Shown here piece by piece: positions 15,545 to 24,489 of a stretch of DNA of 27,548 nt. Location of the stretch: positions 1-27,548 of the forward strand of contig CAJPJR010000027.1 of assembly GCA_905369775.1 (NCBI GenBank), in the 5' to 3' direction. A model generated the notes under the pieces. The model made no database searches. It saw nothing but the letters and a program-made list of their open reading frames with translations, and was not told where the DNA came from. Made by a program: the position numbers and the translations under genes. Numbering within the stretch: position 1 is the stretch's first letter; every line of letters begins with the position of its first letter. Source of the stretch: Prevotellaceae bacterium UBA1746 (GTDB lineage Bacteria; Bacteroidota; Bacteroidia; Bacteroidales; Bacteroidaceae).

Positions 15545-16672
15545 TTATTCAGCGATGCAGATAACGACGCGGTTCTGATCGTTGACAGCGAAGGGCTGAA
15601 CAGTGTCACCCTTTGCGTCTTTGATGATGCGGTTGGCAGCGATGTTGCGCTTAACGAGCTCAGCGAAGACAGCGTTTGCACGTTGCTTGGAGAGACGGCT
15701 GTTGATCACTGCGTTACCCGTTCCGCGGTCGGCATAACCGGTGATGGAAACCTTGGCGTTGGGGTTTTGCTTGAGGTAGTTCACCACTTCGTTCACCTTC
15801 ACGATTTCGCTGGGGCGTACCTTTGCGGAATTGATGAGGAAGAATACGTTGCGGGTGAGGCTTTGTACCTGAACGGGGGCAGGTGCGGGAGCAGGAGCGG
15901 GAGCGGGTGCGGGTGCGGGCTCAACAACTTCCTCTTCCTTCACTTCTTCTACGACAGGAGCCACAACGGGAGCCGGAGCCACCACAACGGGTGCAGCTTC
16001 GCCGATGCGTCCGAGGCGGAACTTCAGACCTGCATAAGCGTCGAAGAGCCAGTCGGCGTTGCCACCGTCCTTGGAGTTGAACTTATCGGAGGTGACGGTA
16101 GCGAGACCTTCGAGGTTGAAGGAAACGCGCTTGGCAAGACGGAAGTCAAATTGCACACCACCGCGACCGCTGACAACGTTCAGCTTGTTCTTCTCCCAGA
16201 GGAGCTGCATTTCTGCGGGGTGACCGAGAGTGTACTTGTCGTTGTATGCGTCCTCATTCTTGAAGCCGTGGATGTAACCCACACCGAGGATACCGTAAAC
16301 GGTGAAGAAACGGTTGGGGTTGTAGTGGCTGAAGATGGTGTTGAGGTCGAGCATAGCGTCGAGGCCGAGTTGACCGTAGTTCCACTTGTAGTAGTCCATA
16401 CGATCGTGGTTGTAATCCCAGCCGTTCTTAGCTTCCCAGCCGCTGGCGTGGAGACGCAAGCCTACGGGACGCGAGAAACGATAGCCCACCGAGAAAGCAG
16501 CGGCGGGAGAAATGGTCTTCGACCACTTAAGGTGCTCACCGTAAGTGGTAGCCGCGCCACCCTGAAGACCGATCGTCCAATAAGGGCTGAAATCATACTT
16601 GGCCGAGCTCTGTGCGTTGGCACCGAGAGCCACTGCTGCGAGAGCAGCTACCAGAAAAGTTCTGAATTTCAT
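15545..16672 (-). CDS. OmpA family outer-membrane protein
   Basis: This 375-residue envelope protein anchors the outer membrane to peptidoglycan. A signal peptide (1-20, ending GANA before QSSAK) is followed by an N-terminal beta-barrel (about 25-225), a Pro-Ala linker (EPAPAPAPAP, 251-266) and an OmpA C-terminal domain (about 272-375). The peptidoglycan-binding pair is visible as Asp315 in TGYADRGTGN and Arg331 in NSRLSKQRANAV. The codon use is less GC-rich than in neighbours, as expected of an abundant protein. The start at 16672 is chosen because the signal peptide begins there; the upstream in-frame codons belong to the roughly 100-b leader after the promoter at 16781-16812. Two terminators follow. 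Confidence 0.93.
   Translation of the reverse strand: MKFRTFLVAALAAVALGANAQSSAKYDFSPYWTIGLQGGAATTYGEHLKWSKTISPAAAFSVGYRFSRPVGLRLHASGWEAKNGWDYNHDRMDYYKWNYGQLGLDAMLDLNTIFSHYNPNRFFTVYGILGVGYIHGFKNEDAYNDKYTLGHPAEMQLLWEKNKLNVVSGRGGVQFDFRLAKRVSFNLEGLATVTSDKFNSKDGGNADWLFDAYAGLKFRLGRIGEAAPVVVAPAPVVAPVVEEVKEEEVVEPAPAPAPAPAPAPAPVQVQSLTRNVFFLINSAKVRPSEIVKVNEVVNYLKQNPNAKVSITGYADRGTGNAVINSRLSKQRANAVFAELVKRNIAANRIIKDAKGDTVQPFAVNDQNRVVICIAE
15876..15921 (-). repeat. Hexamer tandem repeat in the OmpA linker
   Basis: Repeated 6-b units of the form GC(A/G)GG(A/T) on the plus strand encode the Pro-Ala repeat of the linker. Changes in copy number by whole units would keep the frame and only change linker length. 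Confidence 0.7.
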
Positions 16673-16780
16673 AACTGTGGTTATATTATTGAGTTGAATT
16701 ATGCGATGCATAGTGCCGAAGGTGCGAAGTTTCTTCGGTTCCGCGTCCAAAGTCCTGCACTTTTCTACTATTACTCGTTG

Positions 16781-16812
16781 CAAAGGTAAGCCTTTTCAGA
16801 GAGCCACCCAAT
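16781..16812 (-). promoter_or_regulatory. Promoter of the OmpA gene
   Basis: On the minus strand ATTG (16812-16809) is followed by exactly 20 b and TACCTTTG (16788-16781), a near-perfect Bacteroidetes promoter. The leader of about 100 b contains CGAAG-AAA-CTTCG, a small hairpin that may stabilise the mRNA. Confidence 0.75.
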
Positions 16813-16928
16813 GTTTTTAAGGAAAAAAAGGAGCTCAGACACAATATAAAAGAAGAACCTTTGGATAAAAGGCGCTTTTGGCACGCGCATTCGGCACTTT
16901 TGGGGTCAAAATGACCGGTGCGGGCGTG

Positions 16929-18779
16929 TTATCGCCCCACCATGACCTTGTGGCCGCCTTGAATTTGCACGCCGGCGGTGCCTTTCGGGGCTTTGCGGCC
17001 GGTGAGATCGAAATTGTCGGCGGATTTTGCGGAAAAATCGGCTGTTTTTCCGGCAGATCCCCCTTGTTTTTGCGTTTCGTCGCCCAGTTTCACGGCTTCG
17101 ATGCCCACGAGGGGGTTTTGCTCACGCGTTTGGTAGACGCGCACCCAGTCGAAGCGCGTTTCGTAGCGGAAGTTCATGTCGGGACCTGCCGCCCAACTGC
17201 CGTCGCCCACGCTCTGGTTGAGGATGAGATAGAAGGGTTCGGTGTAAGGCCACTGCCCGTTGGCCAAGGCATCGGCGTTGGTGCTCTTCACCGCGGTGCC
17301 GGCCACTTTTCCGTCGACGCTCCATGTGATTTGGGTCGGTGTCCACTCGACGGCAAAGGTGTGGTAGCGCGAATAGTCGATGTCGCCCATTGCAAAGTGC
17401 GACATCGGGTCGTTTTTGTGCTTGAGGTTGAACGTCCAATTGGAGTGCAGGGTGTGATAGGCCTTGTTTTCGTTGTTGATCTGCTCCCAAATGTCGATTT
17501 CTCCCTCGTGCGGCCAGCCTTTTTGGCTTTTAGCGGGCATCATCCAGAAGGCGGGGAAGTTGCCGCTGTGGGGAGTGGTGAAAATGCGCGCCTCGGCTCG
17601 ACCGTAGCGGAAGGAGTAGCGACCTTCACTTCGCACTCCGCCGGTGATGAAGTCCTTTTGTTCGCCCTTCGCCTTGAGGGAATCGGGCGTGGCCATGGCG
17701 CGGCACACCAATTCTCCGTTCTGCACGAAGACCGTGAGGGGCGAATCGGAGTGGAAGCGGGCCCAGGTGGGATTGCGGCGGACGGTGCGCGACCAGATTT
17801 TGGCGTTGGGCTGCGAACCGTCGGGGGCATCGAACTCGTCGGCGAAGGCGGGCAGATATTTTGCGTTTTGGCCGGGCACATAGTGGGCGATGATGCGCAC
17901 GTCGCCCTGCATGACTGCGGCGGGAAGCGTGATTCGGCCGTCGGCGGCGGGGGTGAACTCGGTTTCGGTCCACTGCGGCGTGCCGCCCACGATGGAGGGG
18001 CCGCCGAGTTCGCGGCCGTGGCGCACGGCGAAGCGCTCGAGTTCATAACCGGCATCGGGGGTGACGACGCGGAGGGCGAGGGCTTCGTCGGAAGCCACGG
18101 TGAGGGGCAGCGCGCCGTCGGGTGCATAGAGATTGGCGTTACGTGTATCGAAACTCAGGCGGGACTCGGCGTAGGCTTTGCCCTTGACCTCGAGCCAGGT
18201 GTCGACGATGGCGCCGCGATTGGTGAGGATGCCGTTTTTGCCCTTGGCGCTGTTTTCCGATCCGAGTGAGCCGGCGGGATCCACATTGTCCCAGTCGACT
18301 TTGAAACGCAGGCGATAGCGACCGGGCGCAAGGTTGGCGGGCAGGCGAAACGCGGGGGGATTGAGTGCGCTGCCGTAACCTTGGACGTTGGGCGCGATGA
18401 TGCGGCCGGTCATGTCCTGACCTTGATAGTAGGAATAGGCGAGGAGGTCGCCGTCGCTGGTGAAATTGCCGTCACTGTCGCGGTCTACAAAGACGTATCC
18501 GTGCATCCACGTGGCGCCATTGTTGCCGTAATCGAAGCGCACCTCGACGCGATCGCCGGGACGTGCGGTGAGGGTTTCGGCGGTGAGGTCGGTGTAAGGG
18601 GCGGGGTTGGCGATGGTGAGCCGACGGGCGCCGGCCGAGGTGGTAAAGGTGATGCCGCGCAAAGGACGGTCGGCGGAAACAGCGGGCGCATTCTTGTCGA
18701 AGTGCAGGGGATAGTCGGATTGCGCCGCGGCTCCGAGCGGGAGCAGCAGAGCGAAGGCGAGGAGGTAGGGTTTGATCAT
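16929..18779 (-). CDS. Secreted GH16 family beta-glucanase-like hydrolase
   Basis: This 616-residue secreted enzyme has a signal peptide (1-19, LLLPLGAAA before QSDYP). An N-terminal GEVED-like beta domain (about 35-200, with YVFVDRDSDGNFTSDGDLLAYSYY) and a linker domain (about 205-300) follow. The GH16 catalytic domain spans about 310-551 and carries the signature GEIDIWEQ: nucleophile Glu427, Asp429 and acid/base Glu432 in the ExDxxE form. The C-terminal tail (588-616) has DLTGRK and QIQGGHKV, similar to that of the GH95 protein upstream. GH16 members cleave beta-1,3/1,4-glucans, laminarin or galactans; the exact substrate cannot be read here. The start at 18779 gives an intact signal peptide. 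It follows the GH95 gene across a terminator, so it is probably transcribed separately. Confidence 0.9.
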   Translation of the reverse strand: MIKPYLLAFALLLPLGAAAQSDYPLHFDKNAPAVSADRPLRGITFTTSAGARRLTIANPAPYTDLTAETLTARPGDRVEVRFDYGNNGATWMHGYVFVDRDSDGNFTSDGDLLAYSYYQGQDMTGRIIAPNVQGYGSALNPPAFRLPANLAPGRYRLRFKVDWDNVDPAGSLGSENSAKGKNGILTNRGAIVDTWLEVKGKAYAESRLSFDTRNANLYAPDGALPLTVASDEALALRVVTPDAGYELERFAVRHGRELGGPSIVGGTPQWTETEFTPAADGRITLPAAVMQGDVRIIAHYVPGQNAKYLPAFADEFDAPDGSQPNAKIWSRTVRRNPTWARFHSDSPLTVFVQNGELVCRAMATPDSLKAKGEQKDFITGGVRSEGRYSFRYGRAEARIFTTPHSGNFPAFWMMPAKSQKGWPHEGEIDIWEQINNENKAYHTLHSNWTFNLKHKNDPMSHFAMGDIDYSRYHTFAVEWTPTQITWSVDGKVAGTAVKSTNADALANGQWPYTEPFYLILNQSVGDGSWAAGPDMNFRYETRFDWVRVYQTREQNPLVGIEAVKLGDETQKQGGSAGKTADFSAKSADNFDLTGRKAPKGTAGVQIQGGHKVMVGR

Positions 18780-18810
18780 GCGATGAAAGAGATGATAGAA
18801 GGGAGGGAGA

Positions 18811-18842
18811 TTCGGTCGGCGGGGACAGACCGAACAAAGATG
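18811..18842 (-). promoter_or_regulatory. Weak -7 element and hairpin upstream of the GH16 gene
   Basis: CATCTTTG on the minus strand (18842-18835) is one base off TAnnTTTG with no -33 match. Directly after it, TTCGGTC (18811-18817) and GACCGAA (18828-18834) form 7-bp arms around a 10-b loop, in the start region of the leader. They could be an operator or a 5' stabilising hairpin. Confidence 0.35.
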
Positions 18843-18895
18843 GGCCGACAGTGCTACGCCTCGGGGACGGGCGAAGGGCCGGGCGGAGGAAAAAC

Positions 18896-18937
18896 AAAAA
18901 GGCATACGAGATACCGTGTGGCTCCCGTATGCCTTTT
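18896..18937 (-). terminator. Terminator after the GH95 gene
   Basis: AAAAGGCATACG (18897-18908) and CGTATGCCTTTT (18926-18937) are perfect 12-bp arms around a 17-b loop. On the minus strand the stem ends in a T-run (CCTTTTTG), 16 b after the GH95 stop. Confidence 0.88.
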
Positions 18938-18952
18938 GAGCTGCTGTGCGAA

Positions 18953-21900
18953 TTAACGCAACACTTTGTGTCCACCGACGATCTGCAGTCCGTGTGCCGA
19001 TTCGCTGACACGGCGACCGCTGAGATCATAGACCGCTTTCGATGCGGCGGGGGCGGCGGCTTTCAGCGCACCGAGGCCGGCAGGTTTCGTAAATTCGATT
19101 TCCACCGTGGCACCGGCGGGCACATCCTTCAGTTCGTAGGCACCTTGCGTGGCAGTGGGCACCACTTCCAGATTTTTCTGGCCGACGTGAACATAGACCG
19201 TGGTGAGGTCTTTGTCGGATTTCACCACGAGGGGTGCGCCTTTGTGGCTGACGATGCGCGTCGCAGTGGGCTTTCCGTTCACCCAAGTGATGTCTACGGT
19301 GAAGTTACCCACGGCTTTCAGCCCCGTGACGTGACCATTCTTCCAAACGGAGGGAAGCGCGGGCAGGATCTCGATGATGTTGTCCTGACTTTGGAGCAAC
19401 ATTTGCGCGATACCCGAGCACATTCCGAAGTTACCATCGATTTGGAAGGGAGCATGCGAGTCGTAAAGGTTGTAATAGATACCGCCTTGCGATTCGTCTA
19501 CGCCGTAGGTGGTGGAGTGACGCAGGGCGTTATTGAGGATCACACGAGCGTGGTCGCCGTCTTTGGCGCGTGCCCAGAGATTGGCCTTCCAGCCCATCGA
19601 CCAACCGGTGGCCACATCGCCGCGGAAACGGAGCGAGCGTACGGCAGCATCGTAGTAACCTCCGTCGCCGGGCCGCACTTGGTTGAGCGGGAAGAGGCAC
19701 ATGAGGTGGCTCATGTGGCGGTGGTTGGGGCCTTGTCCGCTGGTGAAGTTCGAATACTTCCACTCACGGAGCAGGAGATCTCCCTTCTTGATGTTGCGTT
19801 GGTCGGCCTGTTGCTTCCACGTCGTGCCGTCGTAGGCTTCGGTGTGGAGACCGGTATCGATATGATCGAGGTAATTGTCGAGTTGCTCCACGTCGGCGGG
19901 CGTGAGTCCCAGCTCGGCTGCGCTCAATTCGTTGATGGCGTCACGGCAAATCTGCAGGTTAGCGCGCACCAATTGCTGAGCATGTGCCACACCATCCTCG
20001 GTGGGACCGTGTTCGGGCGACCATTCGTTGGGGCAAACCCACGTGCCGTCCTTCACACGCGTGTCTTTTTTGAGGCGTTGCATCCAGAATTCGGCCGAAC
20101 TCCACATGGCGGGGAAGGCACGTTTGAGGAATTCTTTGTCGAGCGTGTAGCGATAGTGATCCCAAAGGTGGGTGCAATACCAGGCATTGGCCACGCAGTA
20201 TTGCGATCCCCAGGTAGACATACCGCCGAAGATGCTACTTTCGGTGAAGACGGTCCATCCTTTCGTCTGTCCGGAGCGTTGTGCGGCTTTGCGCCAGGCG
20301 GCCGAGGTGGAATTGTCGATGATAAAGTCGAGGAAAGGCACGTGGCACTCGCTGAGATTGGTTTGTTCGGCGGGCCAATAGTTCATTTGCACATTGATAT
20401 TGGTATGCACGTCGGAATTCCAAGGCGCATGTGCGCTGTTGTTCCAGATACCTTGCAGGTTGTTGGGCACGTGTTGTGCACCGCGGCTGGAGGAAATTTC
20501 GAGATAGCGTCCGTAGTGGAAATAAAGTTCCTCGAGGAAGAGTCCATCGGCCGAGTTTTTGTTGTTCTGAGATCCGCTATAGAACTTCACCAGGTCCTCG
20601 GTATTCTTTTTCGAAGGGTTGGGTGTGATCTGGAAGTCCACACGTCCCATGAAAGAAGTGAAGTTTGCCACGTGCGCATTGAGGAGTTCGTCCCACGACT
20701 TGGCAGCCGCAGCGTCGACGATGCCTTTCACGCGGTCGGCGAGCTGGGCGGCGTCGCCGGAAGTGCGGGCCGGCACCGAACTGTCGAAGCTCGTTCCGCC
20801 ACAAAGGAGGAGAATCACTTCGGAAGCGCCGTCCACTTCGATGCCATCGGCCGTGGCGCGGAGCGTGCCGCCCACGGGAATCACCTTCATCAGGGCGTTG
20901 TGGTAGATGGTTTGGAGTTTACCGTTGAACGTCCCGGTGCCGTCTGCGGCATACGTCGCATTGTCGGCGTGCAACTCGTCGCCGGGCACGAGCGAGAAGC
21001 AGAGATGGAGTTTATTGGCGCCTTGTGCCGTGTAGCGTGCGGCCACTACGCCGTCGGGGGCGGAGGCAAAGTAACGACGGGTGTAGAGCGTGCCGTCTTT
21101 GTCGGCAAAGTTCACCCCGCCGATGCCCTTATCGATGTCGAGATAGCGCACATAGTTGAGCACTTTCTTGTTGGCCGTTCCGTCGAAGGCGTCGGTGTTG
21201 AGGTTCTTCACGAAGACGCCGCCGAAGTTCAGGAAGCAACCGAAGCCGCTGTTGGGGCCGTCGCCGCCGCGCGTGTTGATGTCGTTCGGACCACCGGCCC
21301 AGAGCGTCTTTTCGTTGAACTGAATTTCGTCGTTCATCACGCCGCCGAAGAGGCTGGCGCCCAGCGAACCGTTACCGATGGGGAGGGAATACTCCATCCA
21401 GGGGTTCGACACGCCCATAGCCGGTTTCTTGTACCACAGGGTGTGGCGGCTTTCGGGGGTGAAAGCGGCGATTTGGGTCAAAGGATACTCCCAGCGTCCG
21501 TTTTGCGGGAGCTGTTGGCGATAGGCCGAGTAGGTCACCGGCGGTTGGAAGGAAGGATCGACGAAATAGAGCGGGTTGTTCGGGTCGCCTGCGTTCCAGA
21601 ATCCAAGTTCTTTGCCCGCGCCGGCACCGCCCCATTGGTTGATTCCCTTGTTTTTTTCGTTGCTTTTGGTGATTTCGTAGCATCCGGCGTGTCCTGGGCT
21701 GGCGATGAGGGCGAGTTGAATGGCTTTAGATTTGTCGGCCGTCGCACCGATGTGCGTATTGTCGGCCGCCATCGTGACGTAATTGCCCTTGTCCGAACGG
21801 AGCACAAAGGCATCTTTATTGCCGATCAGCGCGAAAGTCTGTCCGTTTTTGGCGAACAAGGCGGTGCGCATCGGCTGTCCGTCGCCATTGTCTTGCAGGA

Positions 21901-22036
21901 AAGCCTCGCCCGTTTTGAACTGGATGCGCACATATTGGGGTGCGGCTTCCGTACTGAACACGGGCTCCAACTTCTGCGCGCCCGCCGCCACCCAAGTCAG
22001 GGTGAGGAGAACGAAAAGTGAAAGCAATCTTCTCAT
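18953..22036 (-). CDS. Secreted GH95 family alpha-L-fucosidase-like glycosidase
   Basis: This 1027-residue secreted enzyme has a signal peptide (1-20, LTWVAAGA before QKLEP). Residues about 30-165 form an extra N-terminal domain with beta-trefoil-like repeats (AFLQDNG, FALIGNKD, FVLRSDKGNYVTM). The GH95 body starts near 198 (LWYKKPAMGVSNPWMEYSLPIGNGSLGA). By alignment to the Bifidobacterium AfcA fucosidase, the site residues are Asn546 and Asn548 (HTNINVQMNYW), Glu675 (EWSPEHGP) and Asp867 (FQIDGNFG). GH95 inverting enzymes remove alpha-1,2-fucose or, in some members, alpha-galactose. The tail SGRRV...LQIVGGHKVLR resembles that of the GH16 protein. The ATG at 22036 fits the signal peptide; a promoter at 22197-22228 gives a leader of about 155 b. 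Confidence 0.92.
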   Translation of the reverse strand: MRRLLSLFVLLTLTWVAAGAQKLEPVFSTEAAPQYVRIQFKTGEAFLQDNGDGQPMRTALFAKNGQTFALIGNKDAFVLRSDKGNYVTMAADNTHIGATADKSKAIQLALIASPGHAGCYEITKSNEKNKGINQWGGAGAGKELGFWNAGDPNNPLYFVDPSFQPPVTYSAYRQQLPQNGRWEYPLTQIAAFTPESRHTLWYKKPAMGVSNPWMEYSLPIGNGSLGASLFGGVMNDEIQFNEKTLWAGGPNDINTRGGDGPNSGFGCFLNFGGVFVKNLNTDAFDGTANKKVLNYVRYLDIDKGIGGVNFADKDGTLYTRRYFASAPDGVVAARYTAQGANKLHLCFSLVPGDELHADNATYAADGTGTFNGKLQTIYHNALMKVIPVGGTLRATADGIEVDGASEVILLLCGGTSFDSSVPARTSGDAAQLADRVKGIVDAAAAKSWDELLNAHVANFTSFMGRVDFQITPNPSKKNTEDLVKFYSGSQNNKNSADGLFLEELYFHYGRYLEISSSRGAQHVPNNLQGIWNNSAHAPWNSDVHTNINVQMNYWPAEQTNLSECHVPFLDFIIDNSTSAAWRKAAQRSGQTKGWTVFTESSIFGGMSTWGSQYCVANAWYCTHLWDHYRYTLDKEFLKRAFPAMWSSAEFWMQRLKKDTRVKDGTWVCPNEWSPEHGPTEDGVAHAQQLVRANLQICRDAINELSAAELGLTPADVEQLDNYLDHIDTGLHTEAYDGTTWKQQADQRNIKKGDLLLREWKYSNFTSGQGPNHRHMSHLMCLFPLNQVRPGDGGYYDAAVRSLRFRGDVATGWSMGWKANLWARAKDGDHARVILNNALRHSTTYGVDESQGGIYYNLYDSHAPFQIDGNFGMCSGIAQMLLQSQDNIIEILPALPSVWKNGHVTGLKAVGNFTVDITWVNGKPTATRIVSHKGAPLVVKSDKDLTTVYVHVGQKNLEVVPTATQGAYELKDVPAGATVEIEFTKPAGLGALKAAAPAASKAVYDLSGRRVSESAHGLQIVGGHKVLR

Positions 22037-22196
22037 GTAGTGAGGAATAGATAAGGTAAAGATTTGAATAAAATTCATGCTTGGCGGGCACATTCCTTCA
22101 CCGGGGGCGCGGGGAAGTACCGAAAAAGCGGGAAGTGTGGCAGGCTCACCTGGCAAAATGCAGGCGAAACGCGCAGGCACTGTCATGCTCGTGTGG

Positions 22197-22228
22197 CAAA
22201 AATAGTATTTTCCCGTCAGATAAACAAT
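22197..22228 (-). promoter_or_regulatory. Promoter of the GH95 gene
   Basis: On the minus strand ATTG (22228-22225) is followed by exactly 20 b and TATTTTTG (22204-22197). The spacing and -7 element match the Bacteroidetes consensus; the -33 differs by one base. Confidence 0.72.
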
Positions 22229-22275
22229 TTTTCTCGGGCAATTATTTTTCAAATTGCCATGTGGTGCACGCAAAA

Positions 22276-22304
22276 GCGGCGTCCCTCGGGAGGAGGAACG
22301 CCGC
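22276..22304 (-). terminator. Terminator of the groS-groL operon
   Basis: GCGGCGT (22276-22282) pairs with ACGCCGC (22298-22304). After one mismatch CCTC/GAGG extends the stem around a 5-b loop. On the minus strand TTTT follows directly. It lies about 70 b after the groL stop. Confidence 0.75.
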
Positions 22305-22374
22305 AGTGCAAGAAAAAAATGAAATGACGGAGTGTCTTATTCAGTACTATAAGAGATGAGCGCAGGCTTGCGGC

Positions 22375-24012
22375 TTACATCATGCCGCCCATGCCGCCCA
22401 TACCGGGGGCGCCCATCGGCATCTCGGGCTTGTCTTCTTTTTTGTCGCAGATCACGCACTCGGTGGTGAGGAACATGCCAGCCACGGAGGCTGCATTTTC
22501 GAGCGCCACGCGGGTCACCTTGGCAGGATCCACAACGCCGGCTTCGCGGAGGTTGACAAACGTGTCGTTCTTGGCGTTGTAGCCGAAATCGCCCTCGCCT
22601 TCGCGCACCTTGTTCACAATCACTGCGCCTTCCACGCCGGCATTGCGGCAGATTTGGCGGAGGGGTTCTTCGATGGCGCGGCGAATGATGGCGATACCCG
22701 TCTGTTCGTCGGCGTTGTCGCCCTTCACGTCGGCCAGAGCCTGCTGGGCGCGGATGTAAGCCACGCCACCTCCGGTCACGATGCCCTCTTCGACAGCGGC
22801 GCGTGTGGCACAGAGTGCGTCGTCGCAGCGGTCTTTCTTCTCCTTCTGTTCGGTCTCACTGGCTGCACCGACCTCGAGCACGCACACGCCGCCCGAGAGT
22901 TTGCCGAGACGCTCCTGGAGTTTCTCCTTGTCGTAGTCAGAAGTCGAGTTTTTGATCTCGCTTTTGATCTGCTGCACGCGTTCGGCAATGTTTTCTTTCT
23001 TACCGGCGCCGTCGACGATGGTGGTATTGTCCTTCGTCACGGTGACTTTCTCAGCGGTGCCGAGCATGTCGAGCGTAGCCTGCTCGAGTTTGAGTCCCTT
23101 GTCCTCGCTGATCACCACGCCGCCGGTGAGCACGGCGATGTCCTCGAGCATGGCCTTGCGACGGTCGCCGAATCCGGGCGCCTTCACGGCACAAATCTTC
23201 AGCTGCGTGCGCAGGCGGTTCACCACGAGGGTGGTCAGTGCTTCGCTGTCCACGTCTTCAGCGATCACCAAGAGGGGGCGTCCGCTCTGCACGGCGGGTT
23301 CGAGGATGGGGAGGAAGTCCTTGAGGTTGGAAATCTTCTTGTCGTAGATCAAGATGTAGGGGTTCTCCATCTCGCAGTGCATCTTTTCGGCATCGGTCAC
23401 GAAGTAAGCCGAAAGATAACCGCGGTCAAACTGCATACCCTCGACGGTTTTGAGCACCGTGTCGCGTCCCTTGGCATCTTCGATGGTGATCACGCCATTG
23501 GCCGTGACAGCGCGCATGCCGTCGGCGATGAGTTTACCGATTTCGGCGTCGTTGTTGGCCGAAATGGTGGCCACCTGTTCGATTTTGTCGTAGTTGTCGC
23601 CCACCTGTTCGGCCTGCGACTGGATGTGTGCCACCACGGCGCTCACGGCCTTGTCGATACCGCGTTTGAGGTCGAGGGGATTGGCGCCGGCAGCCACGTT
23701 TTTCATGCCTTCGGTGAGGATGGCCTGCGTGAGCACGGTGGCCGTCGTCGTACCGTCGCCCGCATCGTCGCCCGTCTTGGAGGCCACGCTCTTGACGAGC
23801 TGTGCGCCGGCGTTTTGGAAGGAGTCTTCGAGTTCAATCTCCTTGGCCACGCTCACACCGTCCTTGGTGATGCGGGGCGCACCAAACTTCTTATCGATCA
23901 CCACGTTGCGGCCTTTCGGTCCGAGCGTGACTTTAACGGCGTCGGCCAGGGCGTCGGCACCTTGGCGCAGGAGTTCGCGAGCATCTACGTTGTACTTAAT
24001 ATCTTTTGCCAT
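22375..24012 (-). CDS. groL: Chaperonin GroEL
   Basis: This is the 545-residue subunit of the double-ring ATP-dependent folding chamber in the cytoplasm. Markers are VTLGPKGRNVVIDKKFGAP (27-45), the ATP-site segment GDDAGDGTTTATVL, the apical domain with AVKAPGFGDRRKAMLEDIAVLTGG split over the middle, and the Gly/Met-rich tail ending GMGGMGGMM. The first residues AKDIKYNVDARELL follow the ATG at 24012. The length is the family standard and no key residue is missing. It lies 119 b downstream of groS, the usual operon order, with its terminator at 22276-22304. Confidence 0.98.
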   Translation of the reverse strand: MAKDIKYNVDARELLRQGADALADAVKVTLGPKGRNVVIDKKFGAPRITKDGVSVAKEIELEDSFQNAGAQLVKSVASKTGDDAGDGTTTATVLTQAILTEGMKNVAAGANPLDLKRGIDKAVSAVVAHIQSQAEQVGDNYDKIEQVATISANNDAEIGKLIADGMRAVTANGVITIEDAKGRDTVLKTVEGMQFDRGYLSAYFVTDAEKMHCEMENPYILIYDKKISNLKDFLPILEPAVQSGRPLLVIAEDVDSEALTTLVVNRLRTQLKICAVKAPGFGDRRKAMLEDIAVLTGGVVISEDKGLKLEQATLDMLGTAEKVTVTKDNTTIVDGAGKKENIAERVQQIKSEIKNSTSDYDKEKLQERLGKLSGGVCVLEVGAASETEQKEKKDRCDDALCATRAAVEEGIVTGGGVAYIRAQQALADVKGDNADEQTGIAIIRRAIEEPLRQICRNAGVEGAVIVNKVREGEGDFGYNAKNDTFVNLREAGVVDPAKVTRVALENAASVAGMFLTTECVICDKKEDKPEMPMGAPGMGGMGGMM

Positions 24013-24131
24013 GATCTGTTGCTAATTAAGATAGGGGTTGGCGTGTCGGCGGGCGGTGAGGCGCACACCGTTCCACGCGGAAATGAATTGAGAAATCGCT
24101 TTGAGGGCGAAGCCAAACGGCTCGGGTGGTT

Positions 24132-24404
24132 TTATTCCACCACGGCCAAGACGTCGCTCTGTCGCATGATGAGCAACTTTTCGCCGTCTATTTCCACTTC
24201 GGTGCCGGCATATTTGCCGTAGAGCACATTGTCTCCGGCTTTGAGCACCATGGTTTCGTCCTTCGTGCCTTGACCCACGGCCACCACCGCGCCGCGGCTG
24301 GGCTTTTCCTGTGCGGTGTCGGGAATGATGATGCCGCCGACGGTTTTTTCCTCGGCCGGTGCGGGCTTGACAAGCACGCGATCTGCAAGCGGTTTGATAG
24401 TCAT
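24132..24404 (-). CDS. groS: Co-chaperonin GroES
   Basis: The 90-residue heptameric lid of GroEL starts with MTIKPLADRVLVKPAPAEEKTVGGIIIPDTA, of which the mobile loop (EEKTVGGIIIPDTAQEK) binds GroEL. GDNVLYGKYAGTEVEIDGEKLL and the final MRQSDVLAVVE segment are typical. It is the first gene of the groS-groL operon. The leader contains GGTCTTTG (24455-24448), only a partial -7 match, and an inverted repeat further upstream (24490-24512) that may be regulatory. Confidence 0.97.
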   Translation of the reverse strand: MTIKPLADRVLVKPAPAEEKTVGGIIIPDTAQEKPSRGAVVAVGQGTKDETMVLKAGDNVLYGKYAGTEVEIDGEKLLIMRQSDVLAVVE

Positions 24405-24489
24405 TGTTGTCGTTCTTTTGATGTTTCGAATTTGTCCTTGTGGAATGCAAAGACCTTGCCAAGGGAGATCGACGCCGCGGAGTGCGACA

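Larger units (their letters stand above)
22037..22374 (-). other. 338-b intergenic region between groL and the GH95 gene
   Basis: No gene is visible. On the minus strand the order is: a small TCTTAT/ATAAGA inverted repeat (22335-22354), the groL terminator (22276-22304), the GH95 promoter (22228-22197) and its roughly 155-b leader. Confidence 0.7.

Noticed and set aside
15876..15921. Possible CRISPR or functional tandem array
   Set aside because: It is the coding repeat of the OmpA Pro-Ala linker.
18851..22021. A 1056-codon open frame on the plus strand opposite the GH95 gene
   Set aside because: It lies wholly antisense to a protein with clear catalytic motifs, has no recognisable fold, and such long antisense frames are common in GC-rich genes with biased third positions.
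22654..24222. Plus-strand frame opposite groL
   Set aside because: GroEL on the minus strand is unambiguous and full length.
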